DNA of 64,000 nt from JAGVPT01 sp963717445 (GCA_963717445.1 OY970334.1:2232001-2296000); one strand, 5' to 3'. Shown: positions 26,395 through 35,419, counted from the first letter of the stretch. Made by a program: numbers and translations. The notes: a model not told the origin generated them from the sequence alone.

Positions 26395-27255
26395 CTACCA
26401 CGCCAATGTTTCACGGTGTTCCTGGGTTTCACATATCTTTTCAAAAATTTCCAGCGAGATCTTTTCCTGTGGTGAGTACATTTTCTGCCTCGCCATCAAC
26501 AAATCGAAATCGACTTCATGAGCGTCAAACTCCGGGCCATCGACGCACGCGAACCGCATTTTATTCCCGACAACAACGCGGCATGCGCCACACATTCCGG
26601 TTCCATCCATCATAATGGGGTTAAGGCTGACGAACGTTTGCACTCGGTGCGGCTTCGTAAGGTCGGAGACCGCTTTCATCATGACAACCGGTCCGATTGC
26701 CAACACAACATCCATTGGTTCTTTTTTCTCAAGCATCGAATTCAAAATTGTCGTAACAAAGCCTTTTGTGCCGTAGCTGCCGTCGTCTGTGGCGATACGC
26801 ACCTCATCCGAAATTGCTCGCATTTCGTTTTCCATAAGCAGCAGTTCTTTTGAACGGGCACCGATGATCGAAATTGTTTTATTGCCGATCAGCCTGTGTG
26901 CCCGCACTATCGGATGAATTGCCGCGATGCCGAATCCTCCACCGACTGCGACAAGCGTTTTTCCCTTCTCGATATGACTCGGAATGCCAAAAGGCCCGAC
27001 AACATCTATCAGCGAATCTCCCGCTTTCATCATGCTCATCATCATTGTCGTCTTGCCCACAGCTTGAACATACAGGGTGATGGTGTCTTGGGCTTCATCC
27101 CAATCCGCAAGCGTAATTGGAATTCTCTCGCCGTCTTCATACAATCGTAAAATCACAAACTGCCCCGCCCTTGCTTTTTTTACAATGTGCGGAGCTTTGA
27201 TGACATAGCGATACACTTTTGCAGCAAGGTCATTCTTTTCTACTATAGGGAACAC
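26395..27255 (-). CDS. nfnA: FAD/NAD-binding [2Fe-2S] oxidoreductase subunit (NfnA/SudB-like)
   Basis: Small subunit of the NADH-dependent ferredoxin:NADP oxidoreductase, related to dihydroorotate dehydrogenase electron-transfer subunit PyrK. It has an FAD domain, an NAD domain with GGGFGIAAIHPIVRA (about residue 110) and a C-terminal [2Fe-2S] site in DGTGMCGACRVVVG with a later CVDGPEFDAHEVDF. A GTG at 27255 gives a normal 286-residue protein starting MFPIVEKNDLA; the open frame continues to 27351 but that part looks non-coding. It precedes nfnB by 94 bp, with a repeat between. In known NfnAB the complex couples NADPH oxidation to reduction of NAD and ferredoxin. Confidence 0.85.
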   Translation of the reverse strand: MFPIVEKNDLAAKVYRYVIKAPHIVKKARAGQFVILRLYEDGERIPITLADWDEAQDTITLYVQAVGKTTMMMSMMKAGDSLIDVVGPFGIPSHIEKGKTLVAVGGGFGIAAIHPIVRAHRLIGNKTISIIGARSKELLLMENEMRAISDEVRIATDDGSYGTKGFVTTILNSMLEKKEPMDVVLAIGPVVMMKAVSDLTKPHRVQTFVSLNPIMMDGTGMCGACRVVVGNKMRFACVDGPEFDAHEVDFDLLMARQKMYSPQEKISLEIFEKICETQEHRETLAW

Positions 27256-27420
27256 GTTTACACCATTGATATTAGGAGCCGACCCCTTAAATCCAACTTT
27301 TGTGCCAGTTCCACTATCCGAAAATCGGGAGCGTATGAAACGGTGGGCCATCCAGAAATAGGAAAGGATTAACCGATGTTTCTAAAAATAGGAATGGGTC
27401 GGGATTGAAAAAATTTCTTC

Positions 27421-28320
27421 TTAGAACGGCAACTCCTTTGTGTACCAATCCTTCGTCACATCCATCCACAAAAACAATCCGCGCCATTTGCCAAACGGTG
27501 CATAATATTTTTCGATCGTCGAATCTTTTACTTTCCTTCCTTTTTTAAATAGCTCATAAAATTTTCCACGGCACCACGAATCCAAACCGAGATAGTCGTA
27601 CCTTCCCAGGAGTTTCAGAATATTTCCTGCGGCGTACTCGCCGACACCTTTGACCGAGCGGACTTGTTTGAACAATTCCTCCGTCGGCTCTTGGGAGGTT
27701 CTCCATTTTTCTACATTAAGTTTTCCACCTGCAATTTTTTTCGACAACTCCAGCAAGTACGGTGCCCGGTACCCGCAGCGTATTTCTTTCCGAAGGAAAG
27801 ACTCGGAACATGAGGCCATAACCTCGGGCGACGGAAACGAGTAGACATCGTTGTGAATATGGGTTCCGAGTTTTGTAACGAGAGCCTTGATCATGACTTC
27901 AGTCAATGACCAGCTGCAGTTCGTTGTGCAAATCATTTTCACGACATCTTCGAAGACCGTCGGGCAACGCAGCAACCTTCCCGCGCCATGTTTCGAGATC
28001 CAGCGATAGCGTGAATGCTTCTTTGATTCGGCGTAAAACTCTTCAAACGATTCCTCCGTACGAAACATGGAGGAAATGCACTTCGAGATGTGGGAAATCT
28101 TTTGCGGCGTAAGGAATGCCGTGTTTTCGATAGAACCATAAAGCGCTTTCTTTTTCTCATACAATGAAACATCGTCGTATCTTCCGTTGCCGTCTGGAAT
28201 AACGACGTGTACCCGGCCCGCCTCTTTGTCCACATGAAACGGGGGAAGAGCGCACCATCCGTGGCTGTACACTGTTGCCCAGAAATTGAAGTTGCCGGGA
28301 AGGGAAAGCGTAAATTTCAT
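27421..28320 (-). CDS. HhH-GPD family DNA glycosylase
   Basis: A 299-residue base-excision repair glycosylase of the AlkA/OGG family. The helix-hairpin-helix and catalytic loop are VRSVKGVGEYAAGNILKLLG then YDYLGLDSWCR (about residues 218-250). The catalytic Asp is present (GLDSW). The position that in OGG1 is a Lys (bifunctional lyase) is Glu/Tyr here (GVGEYAAG), so a monofunctional enzyme is more likely. The N-terminal part (MKFTLSLPGNFNFWATVYSHG) resembles the AlkA/OGG N-terminal beta domain. It is alone between nfnA and the divergent doxX. Confidence 0.82.
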   Translation of the reverse strand: MKFTLSLPGNFNFWATVYSHGWCALPPFHVDKEAGRVHVVIPDGNGRYDDVSLYEKKKALYGSIENTAFLTPQKISHISKCISSMFRTEESFEEFYAESKKHSRYRWISKHGAGRLLRCPTVFEDVVKMICTTNCSWSLTEVMIKALVTKLGTHIHNDVYSFPSPEVMASCSESFLRKEIRCGYRAPYLLELSKKIAGGKLNVEKWRTSQEPTEELFKQVRSVKGVGEYAAGNILKLLGRYDYLGLDSWCRGKFYELFKKGRKVKDSTIEKYYAPFGKWRGLFLWMDVTKDWYTKELPF

Positions 28321-28386
28321 TGTGCAGAGAAGTAGTTTGATTTTAATTTTTTATTTTGCATTTTTGTTGAAGGATAAAGGAGACGT

Positions 28387-28839
28387 ATGAATCAAAAATG
28401 GGTTGCTTTTCTCCGCATCGTCATCGGTCTGTTTTTTCTTGCGCAAGGGTTGAACAAGCTCAACTGGTACTCTTCTTCGGAATTTCTCCGGACAAGTCTT
28501 GATCGCTATTCACTGAACGCTCCGCCCGCCACTTCCTGGTACCAAAAACATGTTGCGTACCCGGGAATTGAAGCGTGGTCGCGAATGATTCCAACAGGAG
28601 AAATGCTGATCGGGATTGCTCTGGTATTGGGTCTTCTTACACGAGCCGCACTCATTTCTGCAATAGCGCTTGTCCTCAATTTTCATTTGGCTAACGGGAG
28701 CTTATTTTCCCTTTCCTTTTTTTCCAACCCGTACGCGCTTGTGGTTTTATCCTGCCTTTTGTTCCTTTTAGCGTCAAGGGCGGGAAGTGTTTTTGCCGTT
28801 GACGGATCGGCCCGGAGAAAAACTCCTAAAAGTAAATAA
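28387..28839 (+). CDS. DoxX family membrane protein
   Basis: A 150-residue integral membrane protein of the DoxX/DoxD family. Four hydrophobic segments are visible: residues 6-22 (VAFLRIVIGLFFLAQG), 72-85 (EMLIGIALVLGLLT), 87-101 (AALISAIALVLNFHL) and 113-128 (YALVVLSCLLFLLAS). The family includes a subunit of thiosulfate:quinone oxidoreductase, but most members are of unknown role. The ATG has a strong AAGGAGACGT Shine-Dalgarno. It is monocistronic. Confidence 0.85.
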   Translation: MNQKWVAFLRIVIGLFFLAQGLNKLNWYSSSEFLRTSLDRYSLNAPPATSWYQKHVAYPGIEAWSRMIPTGEMLIGIALVLGLLTRAALISAIALVLNFHLANGSLFSLSFFSNPYALVVLSCLLFLLASRAGSVFAVDGSARRKTPKSK

Positions 28840-28925
28840 TAGAAACCGATCGCTTCGAAGGAACCGCCGCTAACCGGAAAAGCATTGTTTTCGCTTCGCG
28901 TCGCTGCACCCCCAGTGTCTCACTT

Positions 28926-31013
28926 TTAGTATTCCCCATACCAAAAATCATCGGATGAGACAAATTTTTGTTGTAGATATTTTTGTGCCTCACGTAACGC
29001 AATACCGTAGAGCGCCGGGTTTCGCCCGGCTAATGTGATGCCAAGCTTGTACAGCTCAACCGCTTCATCGCGTTTTCCCTCCATCTCCAAAACATTGCCA
29101 AGTCGAACAAGACTCAACACAGAATACAATTGTGTTGGCTCATCCGCGTCAAGCGCAGATGCCCGCCGAAAATATTCTTCCGCCTTTGTGAGATCGCCTT
29201 TTATCACCGCCGATTTTCCAAGAGAGAAAAGTGCGAGGTTGGTCCACCCGGTAAGATTATTGGGATCAAGTTGCAGCATCCCGTTTGCTTCGCGTTCAGA
29301 ATTTACCAGGTCATGATCGAACACTCTGAAACTGACAGAGGTTCGCGCATGTGCAAGCAGGCGCAACTGAGGAACCCACCGCAACAAATAATATTTGGGA
29401 TCCAGCTCGCTTTTCGTAGGAAGGAAGGGGAGAATGAATTTAAACTCTTGATCCTGCTTTTCAACAAATACACGCCGAGTTATCGAACGGACACTGTTCG
29501 AAAAAACCAGATCAACGGGGGTCGTAAACAGGTCTCCCCGTTGGGTAATTGTGGCATTCAGCGAATAATTTCCCCTGTTCGTTTGTGCAATGTCCGTAGA
29601 AAGAATCAACTCCGGAAAACCGGTTTGATAGACCCACTCCTTAAAAAACCAATCAAGCGGTGAGCCGTACGCCTCTTCACAAAGCTGTTGAAACATGGGA
29701 ATTGTGACGGGTGTTTTCCTAAAATTCTGGTACAGATTTTTCGTTACAGCGTTGAATGCTTCTTCACCAATAACGTATTCAAGCATTAAGAAGACATACG
29801 CGCCTTTGCTGAAAAAAACCGCTTGCTCGTTTTTCCGAGAACGGTGGTCCTGCGCCAGCGTCTGAGCAGGGTAGAAATCCAGCGTTGTTGAAAGCAAACC
29901 AAGGCGGATGCGTTGCTGCGCTTCTTCATTTTTTCCCATTTCAGCCAGAAAAAATTTTGCCGTTAAATAATGCGACCAGCTCTCATCGAATAAGAACGTC
30001 GAATCCGTGGCTGCGAGGCGGAAGAAACGTGTAAGTTCATGGACCCATTTATTTTTTATTGTCGATGTTAATGCGATGGGATCGACTGCGGAATAGAGAT
30101 ACGAATTTCTCCCCACGATCAGGCCGTTGTTCGAAAACCATTCAACGTTCCCGTCATCATCGCCGATCATCACCATCCGGACGCCGGCATATTTTTCATC
30201 CGGTGCCATGATGGAGGAAAAAAATGAATACGCATTGCGAAGCTGTTGCAAAACCGTGTCGGCAAGTTCCGTGGAAAACCGTTTCGGGTTATAGAAGAGA
30301 GAAAATTGAAGGGTGCTATCTGCGTTTGTAATCGACTTTTTCAAAAAATCACTCGATGCGCAGAGTAAAAAACAGGACTTCAAATCCATCGGATGTTTAT
30401 ACATAAACCTCTGCGTAGTGGTTGAGCCGACGGTGCGCATCGAATCCGGGTCTCCGTTTGATACAACGGTAAAGATTGACGGACACGTGACATTGAACAC
30501 CACCGGCGCAAATTGATCGGGCAGCGGATTTGTGGCCGGAGAAAGAATGGGCCACCACAAGCCGCTGTTATCCGCGGAAAGGAGTATCTCTCTCGGGTTG
30601 ATGAACGAAGCGCGTGTTACAACGGTGTCAAAGGTTTCTTCATAGGAAATCTTAAAAAAAAGCGTGGTTCCGTGTTTGAGCGTGTCGGAAATAGGTACCG
30701 AAATCTCTTTGCGAGATGTGTCGGAAGCAGGTGATTCTTCGGTGACCTCAATTTTTTTTCCGGCAGAGTCGCGGACAGCAATCAGCATCATCGATGTTGC
30801 AAGGGTGAACCGCACATGTGAAACCGAATCTTTCAAGAGGTAAAGCTCCATTTGAGCTTCCCCCTGGATGTTGTGATGCTCCTCGTTAACCTCAACGTTA
30901 AGGGTGTACATGTCAATTGATGCGAGTACCCGGGAAGAGTCCTCTTGGGCAAAGACGATCAACGGCAGGGTGAGCGCAAGAAGGGAAAAAAATTGTATGG
31001 AAAATATTTTCAT
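28926..31013 (-). CDS. Degenerate M1-type peptidase with C-terminal TPR, exported
   Basis: A 695-residue protein starting with a signal peptide (MKIFSIQFFSLLALTLPLIVFAQ). The N-terminal beta domain and the thermolysin-like domain follow M1 aminopeptidase layout, but the zinc site is damaged: where HEXXH is expected the sequence is HELTR (in KWVHELTRFF), and the exopeptidase GxMEN loop is replaced by DDDGNVEWFSNNG. A later DESWSHYL keeps a Glu at the third-ligand position. The last 120 residues are TPR-like (GWTNLALFSLGKSAVIKGDLTKAEEYFRRA and following). It is probably non-catalytic, perhaps a periplasmic binding or scaffold protein. Start 31013 is chosen over 31040 because it begins the signal peptide. 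Confidence 0.75.
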   Translation of the reverse strand: MKIFSIQFFSLLALTLPLIVFAQEDSSRVLASIDMYTLNVEVNEEHHNIQGEAQMELYLLKDSVSHVRFTLATSMMLIAVRDSAGKKIEVTEESPASDTSRKEISVPISDTLKHGTTLFFKISYEETFDTVVTRASFINPREILLSADNSGLWWPILSPATNPLPDQFAPVVFNVTCPSIFTVVSNGDPDSMRTVGSTTTQRFMYKHPMDLKSCFLLCASSDFLKKSITNADSTLQFSLFYNPKRFSTELADTVLQQLRNAYSFFSSIMAPDEKYAGVRMVMIGDDDGNVEWFSNNGLIVGRNSYLYSAVDPIALTSTIKNKWVHELTRFFRLAATDSTFLFDESWSHYLTAKFFLAEMGKNEEAQQRIRLGLLSTTLDFYPAQTLAQDHRSRKNEQAVFFSKGAYVFLMLEYVIGEEAFNAVTKNLYQNFRKTPVTIPMFQQLCEEAYGSPLDWFFKEWVYQTGFPELILSTDIAQTNRGNYSLNATITQRGDLFTTPVDLVFSNSVRSITRRVFVEKQDQEFKFILPFLPTKSELDPKYYLLRWVPQLRLLAHARTSVSFRVFDHDLVNSEREANGMLQLDPNNLTGWTNLALFSLGKSAVIKGDLTKAEEYFRRASALDADEPTQLYSVLSLVRLGNVLEMEGKRDEAVELYKLGITLAGRNPALYGIALREAQKYLQQKFVSSDDFWYGEY

Positions 31014-31055
31014 GAATTTTCGACGAGGGGATATGCACAACGGGTGTGAATTGCA

Positions 31056-31478
31056 TTACAACTCATACGGATGATCGATATCCATCTCCAGCGTCAGCGT
31101 GATGTTCGCATAAACGGTTTTCCGGCTCCCGGCCGGAATTTGTATTGCCCAGTCTCCTTTTTCATTTCTCACTGTGCTACCGAAAAGTTTTCGCAGCCGC
31201 CGCTCGCTGAATTTTTCCCAAAGTACCCAGCCGAAGTACGCCTGCAATTCTTCAATATAGAACGCCGGAACGCGCGCTCCTTGTGTGCATTGGATATCGT
31301 CAACGGTTGCAGGCAGATATTTTTTTTTATTCAATTCATCCACAAAGACATTCGAGACATCGACGCCGCCGAACACGAGCTCGTGTTTCGACCGCGTCAC
31401 GGTCTTTCCGTCGATAATCTCTTTAAACGCATCGCGCAATCGTTTATCCAATTGACTGCGAACGTTCGCCGTCGTCAT
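31056..31478 (-). CDS. Hypothetical protein
   Basis: I do not recognise this 140-residue protein. It is soluble, mixed alpha/beta by composition, with no signal peptide or metal motif. Its ATG at 31478 lies just upstream of the divergent gene at 31707 and it precedes the degenerate M1 gene by 43 bp on the same strand, so the two may be co-transcribed. Coding is supported by its clean open frame and a codon pattern like its neighbours. Confidence 0.6.
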   Translation of the reverse strand: MTTANVRSQLDKRLRDAFKEIIDGKTVTRSKHELVFGGVDVSNVFVDELNKKKYLPATVDDIQCTQGARVPAFYIEELQAYFGWVLWEKFSERRLRKLFGSTVRNEKGDWAIQIPAGSRKTVYANITLTLEMDIDHPYEL

Positions 31479-31629
31479 CCTGCATCCTTCAAGGCGTTTG
31501 AATACTCATTCTATCTGCCGAGAAAATATAACATACGGTAAAGCGAGAAGCAAAAACTCTAAAAACATTATTGAATTCCTCATCGGTGCTAGGCAGCCGG
31601 CTTTAGGCTGCGTTATGAACCGCAATTCG

Positions 31630-31658
31630 TTGACATTATCTCTTGGGTTGGATATATT
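31630..31658 (+). promoter_or_regulatory. Sigma-70-like promoter of the TPR/TerB-like gene
   Basis: TTGACA (31630-31635), 17 nt, TATATT (31653-31658): full -35 and five-of-six -10 match. The start would be near 31665, 42 nt before the ATG. It is the best classical promoter in the window, in contrast to the Bacteroidota-type signals elsewhere. Confidence 0.6.
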
Positions 31659-31706
31659 ACCCGAGATTGATCGAGCGCGAATTCAAAGAATCTCTTCGAA
31701 GAGTGT

Positions 31707-32639
31707 ATGCCTGCAATAACACAAGAGAGAGAAGCACAAAAAAAAATCATCAGCGAATATTTGAAAGCTGCGGACCGGTATATTAAATCGTCCGAGTTCC
31801 CAAAAGCGCTGGATGAAGTGAAGAAAGCTCTCGGAGTTGAACCGAACAATATGTACGCGATGGCATATAACGAGCGCATCAAGGTAGCGATGGAGGCGGC
31901 TCGCAAAAAGGAAGAAGAAGAGCATCTCAAAAAGCAGGCAGAGGAACAAAAGAAATCTCCGCCGGCGATGCCGAAACCGGCAGAAAACGCTCCCAGGGCA
32001 GCGAATGCGCCCGACGCAAAACCTCAATCCGTTCCGGCCCAAACTCCGCCCCCAGCGCCGTCAGTTCAGTTGCCCGGTGATGACATGATTACGAAAATCA
32101 AAAAGGAAGCCACGGAGGCTGCGGAGAAAAAGACGGATGCTCGAATCGATTTATTGAAACAGGAATTCACCGCTTCCCAACAAAAGTTTCAAGAAGACAT
32201 CGTGCGGCTGACATCCCAAGCTAAACAAGCGCTCGCCGTAAAAGATGAAGCGGAAAAAAAACTTGCGTTGCTGCAATCTCAACTTGGAAATGAGAATGCA
32301 AGCATCCCGGGCGGCACATCAAGAGATCAAGCGATCGCTCTTCTGGGAAAATTATTCCAGAAGGCCTGGGATGACGGCGTCATTTCCTCCGACGAACGGG
32401 GACTCCTGATCGTTGTGAAGAACGACGGGGGATTGTCGGACCAGGATTTTGCAAAAGTAGAGAACGAGAGCGGGTCATCATCGTATATGGCCCATCTTCG
32501 TGAAGTGTGGAGAGACGGAGTTGTGACGCCCGAAGAAGCGGAAACGCTTGAAGCACTCCGCAAGTCGTTAAACATCTCCGCTGAAGAGCACTTCAAGCTT
32601 GAAGGGCAAGTCCGCAAAGAAATGCAGGCAAAAAAATAA
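31707..32639 (+). CDS. TPR / coiled-coil protein with duplicated C-terminal helical module
   Basis: A 310-residue cytosolic protein. A TPR-like pair of helices (residues 10-55), a Lys/Glu-rich coil (60-90), a Pro/Ala-rich linker (90-125), and a second coiled coil (130-195) lead to two related C-terminal modules: LFQKAWDDGVISSDERGLL (about 222-240) and LREVWRDGVVTPEEAETLE (about 266-284). The repeated W-x-D-G-V-x-[ST]-x-[DE]-E pattern resembles a TerB-like or calcium-loop-like helical pair; I do not know its function. It has its own promoter and converges with the CDP-alcohol phosphotransferase gene. Confidence 0.75.
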   Translation: MPAITQEREAQKKIISEYLKAADRYIKSSEFPKALDEVKKALGVEPNNMYAMAYNERIKVAMEAARKKEEEEHLKKQAEEQKKSPPAMPKPAENAPRAANAPDAKPQSVPAQTPPPAPSVQLPGDDMITKIKKEATEAAEKKTDARIDLLKQEFTASQQKFQEDIVRLTSQAKQALAVKDEAEKKLALLQSQLGNENASIPGGTSRDQAIALLGKLFQKAWDDGVISSDERGLLIVVKNDGGLSDQDFAKVENESGSSSYMAHLREVWRDGVVTPEEAETLEALRKSLNISAEEHFKLEGQVRKEMQAKK

Positions 32640-32651
32640 TCCTGCCTTCTT

Positions 32652-33539
32652 TTATTTCTTCCTTTTTATCGCTACGGATATTTTTCCGGCAAGAAAGATC
32701 TTCCGATAAAGAATTGCGGAGAACCAAACGCAGTTCAAAACAATTATCGTAAAGAAAAGATACATACGGATATTGTTGAAAAGTAAGCAACCTGTCAACA
32801 GAACGAACTCTGTCCCGAATCCCAGAAACCCGCCAAGAAGCAAACCCGCTGTATCCTGATACCATTTCGCCATCACAGATTCATCATTGATGTTAATACC
32901 CTTTAGGCACCATGAATCAACACGATGCATAAGTCGGTCCTGCCAGCCGTAGAGAAAGTAAAATATTTTTTGAAGGCGAATTGTCGCTGCCCCTTGATGG
33001 TAATCCTCTTCGCGCAATTCCTCGGTGATCCGGTTTGTTTGATATTCCTTTTTCCAATGAAGATACGATGTTTGATAAAAAACATGATACGATACGCGGA
33101 GGTTGATTCCTAAAAATCCGGCAATGCCGATGAGAAGGGCGTATTGAAACTGCACCCCGCTTCGAAGAAGCAAAGCAAATATTCCGCAGAACAAGAAGAG
33201 GTCGACAATGTAGTCGCCGATCGAATCGAGAAACCTTCCACTCCTGCTGTAGAGATGCTTTGCACGCGCAAGTTGGCCGTCGGCAGAATCAAAAATATCT
33301 TTTAAATAAAAACAGAGTGCGGCGGCTGTGAGATGTGCGCTTTGCAAAGAGAGAAGAACTCCTCCAGCTATTCCAAGTAGCGCAGCGACAATTGTGAGCT
33401 GGTTGGGCGTAACGGGCGTCATAAACAGTGCTCGCGTCACAATGCCGGCGAGAGGGCGCTGCAAATAGACGTTAACGATCTCGTCCGAAACGTCGGATTT
33501 CATGGAGTTTTTGTAGCTGTACGAAAGCAGCGAGGGCAT
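32652..33539 (-). CDS. CDP-alcohol phosphotransferase family membrane protein
   Basis: Transfers a phosphoalcohol from a CDP-alcohol, or the reverse donor arrangement, in phospholipid or solute synthesis. The 295-residue protein has the full signature D-x2-D-G-x2-A-R-x8-G-x3-D-x3-D in DSADGQLARAKHLYSRSGRF followed by LDSIGD (about residues 84-107), and five or six hydrophobic segments. It begins 1 nt after the stop of the nucleotidyltransferase upstream, so the two are tightly coupled, and the PLP enzyme precedes both. Together they suggest synthesis of a CDP-activated head group followed by transfer to a lipid; the acceptor is not known. Confidence 0.85.
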   Translation of the reverse strand: MPSLLSYSYKNSMKSDVSDEIVNVYLQRPLAGIVTRALFMTPVTPNQLTIVAALLGIAGGVLLSLQSAHLTAAALCFYLKDIFDSADGQLARAKHLYSRSGRFLDSIGDYIVDLFLFCGIFALLLRSGVQFQYALLIGIAGFLGINLRVSYHVFYQTSYLHWKKEYQTNRITEELREEDYHQGAATIRLQKIFYFLYGWQDRLMHRVDSWCLKGININDESVMAKWYQDTAGLLLGGFLGFGTEFVLLTGCLLFNNIRMYLFFTIIVLNCVWFSAILYRKIFLAGKISVAIKRKK

Positions 33540-33540
33540 G

Positions 33541-34263
33541 TCAAGAAAAGAGAGTTTCAGCTTCGCGTAAATCTTCGACAGAATCGATTTCTATAGAACG
33601 GTACAGGCCGGCGTCGACCGCGTAAATGTGCGCCCCTCCGTCAATCATTTCCTGAAATGAAGCTTCGTAAAATTCGTTCACCCGATTTTCCGTCGTAATT
33701 CTTTTTGCGAGTGTGGAGAACAGCGCCGTTGTATCACCGCGCGAAAATTTTTCGATACCGATGGACTCGCCGAACGCCGATGCAACGGCAATTTCTTTGC
33801 CTATGCGGATAATCTCTTGCGTTCCGTTAACTTCGACTTTGATTTCTTCTTCGCCCACACTTCCATTCGTTCTCACCGCAAGACAACTCTGATGCGGTGA
33901 CTTTATCAGAAGCGGAATAAGTTCGTCGTCGAACACAATATCGCTATCCAGCAATAAAAGTTCATGCCCTTCAATTTCTTCGCGCGCCAGCAGGAGGGAA
34001 AAAGCGTTGTCGGTTGCTTCGAATTGATTGTTGACGACAAAAGTAAAATCGAGCGATGGAAAATTCCTCTTCAGGAAATTTTTCACCATCCAGTCCTGAA
34101 ACCCAACGACGATCGTAAAGTGAATAACACCCGCGTGGAACACTGCCCGGATTGCCCGCTCCAAAATTGAGCGGCTGCCGATGTGGAGCAAACATTTCGG
34201 GGTTGAGTCGGTAAGCGGGCGAAGCCGGGAGGCCGTACCCGCAGCAAGGATAACGCAATGCAT
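33541..34263 (-). CDS. LicC-like nucleotidyltransferase
   Basis: A 240-residue single-domain nucleotidyltransferase of the sugar-1-phosphate/phosphocholine cytidylyltransferase group. The nucleotide-binding motif is VILAAGTASRLRPLTDSTPK (residues 4-23), and the metal-binding DSDIVFDD (about 110-117) follows. The short length and single domain fit LicC (CTP:phosphocholine) or inositol-phosphate cytidylyltransferases rather than GalU. Its neighbours, a PLP phosphoamino-acid enzyme upstream and a CDP-alcohol phosphotransferase downstream, favour a cytidylyltransferase for a phosphorylated amino alcohol. That substrate is an inference. Confidence 0.82.
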   Translation of the reverse strand: MHCVILAAGTASRLRPLTDSTPKCLLHIGSRSILERAIRAVFHAGVIHFTIVVGFQDWMVKNFLKRNFPSLDFTFVVNNQFEATDNAFSLLLAREEIEGHELLLLDSDIVFDDELIPLLIKSPHQSCLAVRTNGSVGEEEIKVEVNGTQEIIRIGKEIAVASAFGESIGIEKFSRGDTTALFSTLAKRITTENRVNEFYEASFQEMIDGGAHIYAVDAGLYRSIEIDSVEDLREAETLFS

Positions 34264-34268
34264 GAAAG

Positions 34269-35348
34269 TCAGTGTTGTTCGGGGATTAAAACATTCTTAT
34301 GCGCAAAATATTTCTTCATCTCGCCAATAAGGAGAGTGTTTTGAGCTGGCGTTCCAACGGTGATCCGCATGTAGTCGGGAAATTCTCTTTCAGAAAAGAA
34401 TTTGACGAAAATGCTGGCTTCGGCAAGATGGTTTTTGAGCGGCTCGCAATCTTCGTTCAAAATTTTTACGAGAATGAAGTTTGCGTCCGACCGATAGACC
34501 GTACACCCTTCTACCGCCTGGAAAAATTCATAATAGCGTTGGCGCTCAGCCGCGGTTGTCGAGGCAAGTGATGCGTAATAGATTTTGTCCCGAAGCGCCG
34601 CAAGCGCAAGCCGTTCGGACAATCGGTTATAGCCCAAATACCGCATGCTGTAGGTAACGAGCTTTTGATAACTCTTTCCCACAAACGCATGGCCGATCCG
34701 TATTCCGGCAAGCGCATAGAGCTTTGAGAATGTTCTCAGAACTGCAAGGTGTGGATGCTCAAGCGTGAGGAGCGGCATAACATCGTCCGGGGAATTCGTG
34801 AAGCCGTAATATGCTTCGTCGATAACGAACATCGTATCGGTACATTTTCTCAGAAGGAGTTTCATATCGTTTACAGAGATGGAATTACCGGTAGGATTGT
34901 TGGGGGACGCAACCAACAAAAGCCGGGGCTTCACGGTTCGAACGAGCAGCACGATTTCATCGATATCGTAGTAAAAACTCGTTTTGTCTTCGTGCATCGG
35001 GAACTCAACGATGCTGCCTCCCACCTCCCCTGCAACCGATTTATAGTACCACCACGAATATTTTGGAACCATCATCGTTTCGCTGGCAGCGAGATAGCAG
35101 TGAACGATTTGCTTCAGCATATCTTCGCTGCCGTAGCTGAGAAGAAGACTGGATTCTGGAAGCCCGTACTCGCGGGCAAGGGCTTCCGAGAGCGTACTCT
35201 TCACACCGCGCATAAAGTCGCGCGAGTAATTGCTGAGGTCGTTCTTTGTTGCATTGCGGAGAATGGAATAACATTCCGGTGCAGGGCCGAATTGGTTTTC
35301 ATTCCGGTCGAGATACATCATTGGGCGATTTTTCAATTTTACGGACAC
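34269..35348 (-). CDS. HisC/CobD-like PLP-dependent aminotransferase or decarboxylase
   Basis: A 359-residue fold-type I PLP enzyme. The PLP Lys lies in RTFSKLYALAGIRIG (about residue 216), with VASPNNPTGNS (about 158-168) and FVIDEAYYGF (about 186-195). It resembles histidinol-phosphate aminotransferase and the threonine-phosphate decarboxylase CobD, which share this fold. There are no other his or cob genes nearby; it starts a three-gene cluster with a LicC-like cytidylyltransferase (5 bp downstream) and a CDP-alcohol phosphotransferase. A GTG at 35348 is used; an ATG at the MMYLDRNENQFG position is an alternative. Confidence 0.8.
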   Translation of the reverse strand: MSVKLKNRPMMYLDRNENQFGPAPECYSILRNATKNDLSNYSRDFMRGVKSTLSEALAREYGLPESSLLLSYGSEDMLKQIVHCYLAASETMMVPKYSWWYYKSVAGEVGGSIVEFPMHEDKTSFYYDIDEIVLLVRTVKPRLLLVASPNNPTGNSISVNDMKLLLRKCTDTMFVIDEAYYGFTNSPDDVMPLLTLEHPHLAVLRTFSKLYALAGIRIGHAFVGKSYQKLVTYSMRYLGYNRLSERLALAALRDKIYYASLASTTAAERQRYYEFFQAVEGCTVYRSDANFILVKILNEDCEPLKNHLAEASIFVKFFSEREFPDYMRITVGTPAQNTLLIGEMKKYFAHKNVLIPEQH

Positions 35349-35419
35349 GGTTCACTTATTCCTACATAAGAAAGTAGCACTTCATCCAGAACAATGCAAG
35401 AAATTTGATGGGGATCGTA

